From positions 4,670,595 through 4,734,594 of the forward strand of contig NC_041808.1 of the NCBI RefSeq assembly GCF_900964775.1: DNA of 64,000 nt, read 5' to 3'. Position 1 is the first letter of the stretch, and every line of letters begins with the position of its first letter. The DNA comes from Scleropages formosus. Its lineage: Eukaryota; Chordata; Actinopteri; Osteoglossiformes; Osteoglossidae. Under the pieces are notes generated by a model that saw only the letters and a program-made list of their open reading frames with translations, was not told the origin of the DNA and did not search any database. Of the stretch, positions 24,628 through 34,916 are shown one piece after another. The translations under genes were made by a program, and so were the position numbers.

Positions 24628-24830
24628 CAGCTGGTAGCATAGTGGTTAGAGCTAGTGCCTCTGGTTTCAAAGGCTATAGGTTTGATCTCCACCTAGGCTG
24701 TAGTATCCTTGAACAAGGTACCTATGCTAAAACTACTCCAGTAAAAAAAAAAAAAAAATTACCCAGCTGTATAAATAATTGTAACCTTAACATTCTAAGT
24801 CAATTTTGAGGAAAAATTTCAGGTAAGTGG
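24628..24830 (+). repeat. tRNA-derived SINE with L2-like tail
   Basis: Head AGCTGGTAGCATAGTGGTTA, B box GGTTTGATCTCC, then the ACTCCAGTAAAA body with an expanded A run. The tail is decayed. Confidence 0.78.
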
Positions 24831-25109
24831 TAGGGAAAGGGTCCTGTAAATTCTTCACAATCAGCAGGCTGAAGTTTACAGAGCTGCAAGGAGTCATGAG
24901 ATTTTTGTTTTTTTTTCTTTTTACAATGAAGGCACAAGAGTAAATCCAGAAAGCCAAAGCATCCACATGCTGAAATAACTCAACTCCATTGACCTTCTTA
25001 ATTATTTGTCTGAATTATATGCCTTAATTGGTTCTCATTTTCTTACCTGCTGTGTAGCTCTGTGAACATCTTCCATGCTATGGATCCATTCAGAACAAAG
25101 CCGCTTTAC

Positions 25110-25252
25110 TTATCTCGTGGTTTTACTAGGTAATTTTACTGGAATTCAGGGTAAGTACCTTGCTCAAGGGTACTACAGCCAGAGGTTAGAGTCAAACCTG
25201 CAACCTGTGGGCCCAAAAGAAGCAGCTCCAACCACTACACCACCAGGTGTCC
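25110..25252 (-). repeat. tRNA-derived SINE with L2-like body, truncated
   Basis: On the minus strand the head CACCTGGTGGTGTAGTGGTT is followed by GCAGGTTTGACTCTAACC and the TTGAGCAAGGTACTTACCC block. Confidence 0.75.
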
Positions 25253-25816
25253 CTGCCATCTGAGAAACATACTGTTTTATGATGCTCCGGTTAAGAAAGA
25301 AGGAAAACCGCACACAGAGTGAGAGTGAGAGTCGCAGTCTATCATGCTGCGGTAAGGGAACCTTCACTGTCAATGACCTCGTATTTCTTTTGGAAACACG
25401 TCAGTATGTTTTAACCTGGGTTTCTGATTTAAACTTTCACTTCAGACTTCATTTTCAGAGAAGTTTCTTCATTTAAAAATACCCTAACTGTACAACTGGC
25501 AGTAAAAATCAGTGCTCCTTGCCCTATAATGGTGACACATCAGGACACGTGTGGGACCTCACACATATCTTTCATTTTATTTTACACATTTACTGAACCC
25601 ATCCAGCATATCTTTTAATATCTGACTTTAAATATCAGCAAACGTGTTGATCTAAAAAAAAATATGTTCACAGACATGAGAGTCAATCAGTTAAACAGAC
25701 CTTCACTGGATGGATCATCGGAGCTCTACAGTTTCTGCCATGATCATTTACACTAGGTGAAGAAAATGGACACATGTACAATTTAGTCACCAGTTCAGCT
25801 GTAACACATCATTGTA

Positions 25817-25925
25817 ATGTGGGAGGAAAGACATACAAATGTGGAGAACATGTGAACCGCACACAGACTGACAGATTCAAACCCACACCCTGACAGCCCA
25901 GGTGCTGTAAGACAGCCCATGATTC
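25817..25925 (-). repeat. Retroposon fragment, shared by both TRIM units
   Basis: It reads GTGGGAGGAAAGACATACAA, then a GATTCAAACCCACACCC B-box-like stretch. The paired copy at 34597-34715 keeps about 100 bp more of downstream sequence, so unit A has a deletion here. Confidence 0.65.
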
Positions 25926-28488
25926 CTTTTCTCTGCACATTTACATTGACTGGTTTCATTATTAGTGACATTCAACAAAACTAAATGAAAGTTTACAAGA
26001 TTTCAATTCAGAATCCTGAACACCTTCATTACAGTCAGTTGACAGTTACAGACACCTTCACTGGACAGATCTTCAAAGCTCCAGAGTAACTGCCATCATC
26101 ATGTGAAGAAGGATAGAAATATGGAAACAGTTTCTCAGTGAAAGTGTCTGTAAAAGTGTAGATGCGTGACATGTCAGTGGGGTTGAAGAAGGACACCTTC
26201 CCCCTGTCATAGTCCAGCTGAACCCGGATCCTCTGGGGTTTCTTCTTCAGTGTGAGATCAGTAACTCCAGCTGCTCTATATTTATCACCATTCCTCAGAA
26301 GTAAAACCCATAATCCATTCTTTGGACTGTATGTGATCTCCCCCTTCCTGCTGATGGACTCTTTCACCACTCCTACATCCCACTTTGGTTTGTTTCCCAC
26401 CTCCACCTCCCAGCTGTGTTTTCCTGAAGTAAACCCCTCAGAGCCCAACACCATTGCATACTTAGAAAACCTCTCTGTGTTGTCAGGAAGCTGCTGTTCG
26501 ACTCCAGTGATTCTCACACAGGTCAGATCATCAGACACAGAGAGGTAGGGGGATGCAGTGTTGGGGTCCAGAGTCACAGGAGCTGTGGGATCCACAGAGA
26601 AAGAAGAAACATTAACATTTTAGTAATAAAGGCAGGATTTTATGAAACACAAACTTGATTTAAATTTTCTGTTTGTCATTTGTCAACAGTTTTGCATTAA
26701 AAATATACCATTGAAATTGATGAACAGACAGTAAGTTCAGAGTGAATTAGAAACAAATCGTTACTTACAGCTTCAGGTTCCTTTGACAACAGAAAAAGTT
26801 TTTCTAAATGTTCAGAAAATCTTTTTTTTTAATCCAGTCTGAAGTGAGATAATGTGTTAAAGTTTAAGTTGGTATTGAAATCCCACGTCATATTATTTGC
26901 AGTTAAAACCCTTTTAACCTTTAGTCTGTTTATCAAAGTGTGTCACAGATATATTGATATTTATACATTTGAACGGTTCCAGCGGAGGATTTGAATCTGT
27001 TTCACACTGTATACAGTCACCTTCACATTATCCTACAGTCTGACAAAAACCCTGTTTTACGATGTTCTGCTAAAGAGCGCACACACACACTGACGCCAAG
27101 AGTAAAGAAAAAGGGAGGAAAACTTTCTTATAGCATTTTTCACCAACTACTTCGAAATACAGTTTTCAGTCAATATTCAGTCTTACTGGTAATTTACTAA
27201 ATTTGAAACCCAAACCGTCAAGTTGCATCAGGGGTGTAAATTGCAGGACACAAAGATGATCTACTGAACCAACACCTGAATAAACCTCAAAGTGCTGACA
27301 GAGACCACCTTCTGTAACCCTCTATAATATAATAAATAAAATAAACCCCAATTTAAAACTGGTAAAAAAAGTAAAAAAAACAAAGTGACCCCAACACTGG
27401 TGCTGCTTTTCAGATACGGCCGTTTTGCATATAAAAGGGCTTCTACCGGGTGCCCAGTACTCACTGTATGTGACAATGTGCAGCATCTTCTCCCAGACTC
27501 TGAAGCTCAGAGAACCCAGATGTTTGGCCACATCTATCAGCGCCCCTGAAAGCACCTCTGGATCCTGCACTTCACACTGGGCTCTGCAAGGACAAGCAGG
27601 ACTGAATGATGATGTGGGGTTGGAAGGGAATTAAAATAAAAAATACTAATTAAAATAAATACCTTTGCTTTCTGCTCTTGTAGGTCTGGAAAACAGATAA
27701 ATAAAAATAAGTCAGTGTGTTCACTCAATCAGTGCTGAAGAAGAAATAATTATAAACCATCATCCTACCACCAGGAATTTGGTGTCTTCATTGTTTAGAT
27801 GTTCCTCAATGTCTCTGATTCTGTCTGACAGGATGGAGACGTGTTTGGAGATGTTTTTTATCTTCTCCTTCATCTTCTGACTCTTCTGCTCCTCTTCCTC
27901 CCTCAGTGCAGCCAATCTGGCCTCCTCTTCATCTCGCAGGAACTGGTGGAGCTTCTCAAACTCCTACTTTATCTGTTTCTCTGTGTGTTGAGCCTGATTC
28001 TGAAAATTACAGTCACAAAAACTGTACCGTTCAGTATCACTCTTAACTCTTCAGTCCTCCTCATATGGACATTTAGTAGTTGGTTCCAATTCTGTGTGAC
28101 ATCTAATCATCACCAGTCCTCCCCATGTCTGTGTGGATCCATTCAAAAGAGAAGCTCCTCTGATACACCCCCTGCCAAACACACTGCTTTCTTTACACAC
28201 TTCACACATGACATCGTGTAGGAGATCTACTGCTGATCTGAGGATTTTCATCTCTTACCGGTGTCTCCTGGTGACCTAAAGTGCTTCATGAGTTTGTAGG
28301 AGGAGTCAATACAGCTGTCAGTTCAGGTAGATCATCATCATGACAATGATACCAGTTAGTGTCTCTCATAGAAAGAACAACACAAACAACAGAACGTGTC
28401 CTTTCCAAGCTGTAGGACCAGTGTGCTGATGGGAAAGACCTCTTCACTCACTGACTCATATAAAGGCTTTAAAAAATCATCCATTTAC

Positions 28489-28584
28489 CTTTATGTGTTT
28501 CACTGTTTTTTCACACTGTTTTTTAGCTTCATTGAACTTTTCCAGTTTCTCTTTTATTGGTTTCAACTCAGCCTTGCGTTCCTC
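28489..28584 (-). other. TRIM copy A exon 2 (96 nt, coiled coil)
   Basis: It codes [20 protein letters not shown] and so on, flanked by TAG/GGTAAA borders. It is too short to be obvious as an ORF. Its differences from copy B cluster at its 5' end, inside an otherwise near-identical block. Confidence 0.85.
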
Positions 28585-29026
28585 CTAGAATTAAATGCAC
28601 AGATTGATTATTGAGAGACAAACTAATATATGATCCTGCTTCATGTTGTCCCATTTCTGTTTTTATGTTTTACACTTAATAAAAACATCAAAGTTTCCAT
28701 CCTGTTAGTCTTGATTTTTCATTGGACCATTATTTGACTATAGTGCCACTACAGGTGTACAGTATAGTGTTTTACGTGAGGAATTCAAGTGCCTTTTCAA
28801 TAGACAGTTTGATAAACTGGTAAATGAAAAAAAAATGACAAACAATCAAATTTTGAGACATTAGAAAAAACATACACATCTTCATGAGTAAAATTTATTA
28901 ATCTGTAACAAACAACTCCTGTTTTGATACTAAACACTCTCTGAGGTCAGTCATCCTCTAACACTCATAGTTCAAGGTCGATAATAAATGGTTTTATAAA
29001 TGTTATAAAGGCATTATCATTATTAA

Positions 29027-29226
29027 ACACACACACACACATTTTCAGAACCACTTGTCCCATACAGGGTCCCAGGGAACCAGAGCCTACCCGGTAACAG
29101 AGGGGGAAGGGGACACACCCAGGACGGGACACCAGTCCATCACAAGGAACCCCAAGCAGGACTTGAACCCCAAACCCACCGGAGAGCAGGACTGTGGCCC
29201 AACCCACTGCGCCACCGCACCCCCCT
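29027..29226 (-). repeat. SINE (TG-tail family), first of a tandem pair in TRIM A intron 1
   Basis: Flanked by CATTATTAAACACAC on both sides. The same insertion is present in unit B at 37907, so it predates the duplication or was copied by conversion. It has lost several CpGs and about 15 bp internally. Confidence 0.88.
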
Positions 29227-29236
29227 TCCATTATTA

Positions 29237-29457
29237 AACACACACACACACACACACACACTTTCAGAACCCCTTGTCCCTTACAGGGTCACAGGGAACC
29301 GGAGCCTACCCGGTAACACAGGGCGTAAGGCCGGAGGGGGAGGGGACACACCCAGGACGGGACACCAGTCCATCGCAAGGCACCCCAAGCGGGACTCAAA
29401 CCCCAGACCCACTGGAGAGCAGGACTGTGGTCCCACCCACTGCGCCACCGCACCCCC
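29237..29457 (-). repeat. SINE (TG-tail family), second of a tandem pair
   Basis: It abuts the previous SINE with only TTATTAAACA between them, and the same string follows it (29459-29468). This second copy is absent from unit B, so it was inserted, or arose by slippage, after the duplication, or was lost from B. Confidence 0.88.
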
Positions 29458-30144
29458 TTTATTAAACATTCAAAGTATTTTTAACACAACTTTAACCAAC
29501 TTTTCAATTTTTTATTAGTTATTCACTTTTGTGTTTATACTAAATACTGTGTGTAATTTGAGCTCCTCTGGTAGAGGCTGATGTCTAAATATGAAACTGG
29601 AAACATCTACTGTTCTCAGGTTTCATGTTTAAACTAGGTTTCCACACAAAAAAATTCAAAACTGAAATGTTGAATAAAATACCTTCATATCCCCTGCAGC
29701 CTCTTCCACTGGACAGAACTGGTGGTTTCTGTGATTTTTTGACAAGTGACACACCAAGCAAATGGGCTCCTGGTCTTCAACACAGAAGAGAAGAAGTTTC
29801 TCCCCATGGACGCTGCAACGAGCTTCGCTCTCCTCTACAGGTTCAGCCTCACTCCTTTTCTTTAGGTACGTTTCCACAATATTCTTTAGAACGAGGTTTG
29901 GTGGAGGATTTTCAATAGAGGACCTCCTCCTACACACAGGACACTCTCTGGAGTTCTTCTGTTCCCAGTACTGCTGCACACAAGATCTACAGAAGCTGTG
30001 GCTGCATCTCAGGACAACAGGATCCTTGAAGATCTCACAGCACACAGAGCAAATAAACTCCTCGTCCAGAGACACACTTGTAGCCGCCATTTTAGACTTT
30101 TTTATTTACGTGACGTCTCTTCAGCTGTGAAATCGTTCAGTCAA

Positions 30145-30156
30145 AGTTTCACTTTC
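30145..30156 (-). promoter_or_regulatory. Perfect ISRE upstream of TRIM copy A
   Basis: The minus strand reads GAAAGTGAAACT, an exact match to the interferon-stimulated response element GAAANNGAAACT. It lies about 55 bp upstream of the ATG. Flanking bases extend the GAAA repeats (AAAGTGAAAGTGAAACTTTG). Confidence 0.75.
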
Positions 30157-30439
30157 ACTTTGCAGGGAAGATAGAATTAAACTTTTCACGACATCCTGAA
30201 GACTGAAATTCAGGTTTTCAATCACAATCCTACAGACAGAGGAGGTCCATCTTACTTTTAAAACCATAATAGCAAATAGAGATGTAATAATAACTTATGT
30301 AACCCTGTAAATATATTGCACAATATATTACATGATTAGCAGATTTAAAATAAATTAAAAAGTTGATTTGTGTAATAAGATATGGGAAAGAAAAAGAGAA
30401 ATAACTTCATGATAAATAGAGAGGAATTTTTTTTTTGTG

Positions 30440-33400
30440 TGTGTGTCTTGCAGGCAGGTATAAAGACTAGACTAGCTGTATTAAGAAGGACAGAGGCTCT
30501 TAGGAGGAGGAGGAAGAAGAAAGAACAGGCCAGGGTGGCATTTTTCAGAGATCCGTTCAAGTTTGTGAAGGCTCTGTTTGGTAAGGAGAAGTCTGGGACG
30601 TTAAGGGTAGGGAAGCAGGAGCTGGATGGTTATCTGCGTGAGGTGTACTCTTGTGAAGAGCTTGGTGGTGGTGGTCTAGAGTTGCTGGTGGACATCCCCC
30701 CTGTAGGGGAGATAAAGTGGGAAATGAATGTGTGTCCTCCGAGGTGGGGAGAGGTGCAAGATGTAGTGCGGCGGGCAAGGGCCTCTTCGGCTCCCGGCCC
30801 AAATGGGGTACCATACCAGGTGTTTAAATGTGCTCCTGGTGTGCTAAAATTTCTGTGGAAACTGATGGCTGTTGTGTGGAAGAAGGGGGTAATTCCCAAG
30901 CCGTGGCAGAGAGCAGGTGGAATTTTAATTCCTAAGGAAAAGGAAGCTGTTGGGGTAGGCCAGTTTAGGCCTATCAGCCTTCTGAATGTTGAAGGGAAGA
31001 TTTTCTTTAATGTTGTGACAAGGAGGTTGGTAGCGTACTTGAAAGCCAACAGGCTGATTGATACCTCTGTGCAGAAAGCGAGGCTTCCAGGATGCTCAGG
31101 GTGCTTAGAGCACACCAGTATGATTTGGCGTCAGATTCAGTCTGCTAAGAAGGAGAAAAGAGATCTCAGGTGGTATTCTTGGATTTAGTGAATGCTTATG
31201 GATCGGTTCCGCACAGTTTGCTATGGGAGGCGTTCAGGTTTTTTAAGGTTCCTGGAAGTGTTACGAGGCTGGTGAAAGCCTACTTTGCGGATATTCAATT
31301 TTGTTTTAGTACGGAAAGCTATACAACATCTTGGCATCGGTTGCAGGTTGGGATCATGGCTGGTTGTACAATTTTGCCATTGGCTTTCACAATGGCAATG
31401 GAAGTTATTATAAGGGCTTCCAAATGGGTTGTTGGTGGTGAGAGGCTGCGGGATGGGACGCGCCTACCCCCTATTAGAGCATTTATGGATGACATGACTA
31501 CCGTTACAGCTACGGCTCCTTGTACGTGTCATTTGTTGTCTAAGCTCAATGAGAACGTGAAGTGGGCTAAGTTGAAGGTTAAGCCAAGTAAATCAAGGAT
31601 TCTCTCAATTATTGGTGGGAAGGTGGTAAAGGAGAACTTTTGTATCGATGAGGAAGTGATTCCTTCTGTTTTGGAGAAGTCAGTTAAGAGTTTGGGTAGA
31701 TGGTATAGTTCTGTTTAAGCGATAAGGAGCAGGTTGTTGCACTCAGGGAGGTGATTGTGGATGGCATAAAGAGCATTGATGCATACCTCCCCCCCTGGGA
31801 AGTTAAAGTTGTGGTGTCTGCAGTTCGGCTCTTGCCACATATTAGGTGGCCACGTATGGTGTAAGAGTTTTTTGTTCGGTAGGTGGAGAAGCGCAAGCAA
31901 ATAATTAGTGCAGCGATAAAGAGATGGCTGGGAGTGCCACACTGTTTGAGTAGTGTAGCCTTATATGGTAAGGGCAAGCTGCCGGTATCAAGTTTGGTGG
32001 AGGAGTATAAGTGTGCAAAGGTGGGTTTGGAGCTGACTCTAGTGGAGTCAAGAGACGAGTTTGTGAGGAAGGTGGTGCCGTCAGTGAGGACAGGTAGCGG
32101 GTGGAACCACAGAGGTGCTGTTCAGAGCGCAAAAGGGGCGCTGATGTTGTTGGATGTGGTTGGGCATGTGCAGAGAGGGAAGGCAGGGTTTGGCTCTGGC
32201 CATTTGCGGTGGTTGTGGAGTGCTGCCCCGGAGACAGACAGACGCCGGTTGGTTGTTGAGCAGGTCCGAGGGCAGGAAGAGGAGGTGAGTCGTGCAACGG
32301 CAGTCGCATTGGTGAAGCAGGGTCAGTGAGTGAACTGGGAAGGTGTGGAGAGGAGGAAGTTGCGCTGGCAAGATGTGTGGGTGATGGAGGTGTGTCGCCT
32401 TAAGTTTATTGTTGGAGCAACTTGTGACATGTTACCAACACCACAGAATGTTAAGCAATGGGCAGGTGGCGATGGTTCTTGTAAGTTGTGTAGCGGTGTG
32501 GTGATGCTGAGGCACATTTTGTCAGGGTGTAAGGTTAGTTTGGGGCAGGGGAACTATACTTGGCGTCATAATCAAGTTCTTAGATGTTTTGCAGGTGTGT
32601 TTGAGAGTAAGCGGCAAGCTGTGAATTCTCTGCCTATTGGCAGGTCAGCTAGAGCAACTGGTTTTGTGCGGGCAGGAGGGAGTAGCACTATGCAAGGGCA
32701 GACGTGCCCTGGTAGGTGGGGTAACGCATGGGACTGGAAGCTGTTGGTTGACGTGGGCAAGCAGCTCCAGGTTCTGCAGGTCATTGCTGTTACTTCACTG
32801 CAGCGGGACATGATGTTATATTCGGAGGGTGAGCGTACTGTGTACTTTGTAGAGTTAACAGTGCCGTTCGAGGTTGCTGTTGGGGAGGCATATGAGCGGA
32901 AACTGTTAAAGTATGCTGATTTGGTGGCAGAGGCAAGGGTCAGTGGTTGGCAGGCTCATGTGAGGCCGGTAGAGGTTGGTGTTAGAGGGTTTGTGGCTAA
33001 ATCAGCTACAGTATTGTTGGGGGAGTTTGATATTAGAGGCTGATCGTTCAAGGCGGCGGTGAAGGAGCTGTCTGAGGCAGCTGTGGAGGCAAGTCAGTGG
33101 TTGTGGCTGGATAGAGAGCAGGGTAGTTGGAGTTACAGGCTGGAGGGAGATGTGTGATAGCAAAAAATTTAGTGGCAGGTGATGAGTAATGAGAGGCAAC
33201 TAGTGATAATTAAGGAGGTGTGGCCTTATTAAGTAGGATAGTTTAAACTTGTGGAGTGGTACATTTGCAGTTGGTTTGGTAGCAGGTATGGAAGTAAGGT
33301 TAGAAGGTATGTATAGAACTGTGGTTTAGCTGGTTGAGTTAGCGGGGTTGCGGTAGTTGTTGAGGGTGAAGGGTATCGAACATGTGTGTGGAGGGGGGTG

Positions 33401-33500
33401 CGTCTGGGATGCCGGATTGCACTGTTGAGCCTTCCGGAGGTGTCGTGGGCCTAATTCAACGAAACACCGACGAAGGGAGGTGCCCACTTAATAACCTCAA
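30440..33500 (+). mobile_element. 5'-truncated non-LTR retrotransposon (LINE) of the RLE type, NeSL/R2-like
   Basis: The reading begins mid-ORF near 30455 and shows reverse-transcriptase motifs in order: APGPNGVPYQVFK, GQFRPISLLNVEGK, VFLDLVNAYGSVPHSLLW, GCTILPLAF and the catalytic AFMDDMTT. Next come a CKLC...RHILSGC knuckle and a restriction-like endonuclease region with VYFVELTVPFE, EAYERKLLKYADL and PVEVGVRGF. The order RT, zinc knuckle, RLE at the C-terminus defines the R2/NeSL group, not the APE LINEs. The frame is broken by shifts near 31185, 31715 and 31875 and stops at 32327 and 33041, so it is dead, though motifs are well kept. A conserved 3' hairpin lies at 33430-33476. It sits between the two TRIM units. 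Confidence 0.88.
33430..33476 (+). other. Stem-loop in the LINE 3' end
   Basis: CCTTC pairs with GAAGG and GGTGTCG with CGAAACACC-like bases across the loop. Structured 3' ends are what R2-type reverse transcriptases recognise to prime; calling this one functional is inference. Confidence 0.5.
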
Positions 33501-33514
33501 TGAAATACTCATGT

Positions 33515-34106
33515 TTGTGCCTGGCTGGTGTGGTTTGTTGGTTTGGCTGGTGAGTTAGGCTTGGTCTGGTGAGTTGGTTTTGTTGAGGTCGGTTGATTGT
33601 ATTTGTTGCGTTGGTTGTTAGGCTTGGTTTGGTGGTGGATCAGATGTGGTTTGTTTGTTTGGTGTTGTTGGTGGGTGTGGTTTGTTGGTTTTTGTGTGGG
33701 TGGGTTAGACTTGGTTTGTTGGTTTCGTGTTTGTTGGGTGTGTTTGATGGCTGGTTATTAGGCTTGGTTGGTTGGCTTAGTTTTGCTGGTGGTATGGGTG
33801 GATGGTTCTGAGTTGATGTGTTAGACCTGGTCTGTGTGGGTTGTTGGTTAGTTTCTATGTTTGTGGGAGTAGGCTTGGTTGGTTTTTGTTGGTGGTTGTA
33901 CTGTGGTCTGTAGGTTTGGATTTGTTGGGTGTGGTTTGGTGGTTGGTTATTATTAGTGGGTTGGCTGGATGGCTGATTTGTTGGGTTAGGCTTGTTTTGG
34001 GTGTTCTGTTGGTCGGTGTGCCTTGGGTTCTTTGTATTAGTCGGTTAGGCTTGGATTGATTATTTGTTGGTGCATTAAATCTGGTTTGATGGTTTGGATT
34101 TTGGTT
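33515..34106 (+). repeat. G/T-rich degenerate tandem repeat
   Basis: The strand is almost free of C and A. A core resembling TTAGGCTTGGTTTGG recurs at about 33554, 33618, 33705, 33765, 33820, 33871, 33985 and 34043, with irregular spacing of 35-115 bp. It ends exactly where TRIM unit B begins. Runs of GG separated by TT could form G-quadruplex. Confidence 0.75.
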
Positions 34107-34916
34107 GAGTGAGAGTCGCAGTCTATCATGCTGCGGTAAGGGAACCTTCACTGTCAATGACCTCGTATTTCTTTTGGGAACACGTCGGTACGTTTTAACC
34201 TGGGTTTATGATTTAAACTTTCACTTCAGACTTCATTTTCAGAAAAGTTTCTTCATTTAAAAATATCCTAACTGTACAACTGGCAGTAAAAATCAACGCT
34301 CCTTGCCCTATAATGGTAACGGATCAGGACATGTGAGACCTCACACATATCTTTCATTTTATTTTACACATTTACTGAACCCATCCAGCATATCTTTTAA
34401 TATCTGACTTTAAATATCAGCAAACGTGTTGATCTAAAAAAAAATATGTTCACAGACATGAGAGTCAATCAGTTAAACAGACCTTCACTGGATGGATCAT
34501 CGGAGCGCTACAGTTACTGCCATGATCATTTACACTAGGTGAAGAAGATGGACACATGTACAATTTAGTCACCAGTTCAGCTGTAACACATCATTGCACT
34601 GTGGGAGGAAAGATATACAAACGTGGAGAACATGTGAACTGCAGACAGACTGATGGATTCAAACCCACACCCAGGCAGCCCAGGTGCTGTGAGACAGAAG
34701 CACTACCTGCTGCACCCAAAAACACATTCCAAACAACTGCTGTTGAGTTTTTAAGATATTTCAATTTATTGAGATTTTATTTCACCTTCACAACATCTTG
34801 AGCTCATCATTCCTATTCTCTGCACATTTGCATTGACTGATTATAAGTGACAGTCAACAAAACTAAATCAAAGTTTACAAGATTTCAATTCAGAAGCCTG
34901 AACACCTTCATTACAG

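Larger units (their letters stand above)
26035..30090 (-). pseudogene. TRIM35-like E3 ligase, copy A: complete exon set with one in-frame stop
   Basis: Six exons right to left: 29683-30090 (RING and B-box), 28489-28584 and 27769-27999 (coiled coil), 27663-27685 (23 nt), 27465-27583, 26035-26582 (PRY-SPRY). All borders are GT-AG and the phases sum to 1425 nt. RING ligands are C14, C17, C29, H31, C34, C37, C50 and C53; the B-box reads [13 protein letters not shown]...C..C..H..H. PRY-SPRY shows [14 protein letters not shown] and LDYDRGKVSFFN. A TAG at 27964-27966 (codon 180, after KQIK, where copy B has GAG) interrupts the coiled coil, so a product would lack PRY-SPRY. Everything else is open, so the loss is recent, or the stop is an allele or an assembly error. 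TRIM E3 ligases of this type act in antiviral signalling. Copy B is its tandem twin. Confidence 0.85.
25323..30160 (-). repeat. TRIM tandem duplication, unit A
   Basis: Homology with 34107 onward begins abruptly at GAGTGAGAGTCGCAG (25323 here, 34107 there). It continues through the whole TRIM gene to its promoter. The offset is 8784 at the left end, 8873 at exon 3 and 8880 in the second intron, reflecting small indels. About 1 kb (28000-29040) is nearly identical to the partner, while exons and other introns are more diverged. Confidence 0.92.

Noticed and set aside
27964-27966. Stop-codon readthrough in TRIM copy A
   Set aside because: The context offers no known readthrough motif. A pseudogene, polymorphism or error is simpler.
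29027-29457. Two direct repeats that could look like the start of a CRISPR-like or satellite array
   Set aside because: They are two SINEs with TG tails and a target-site duplication.
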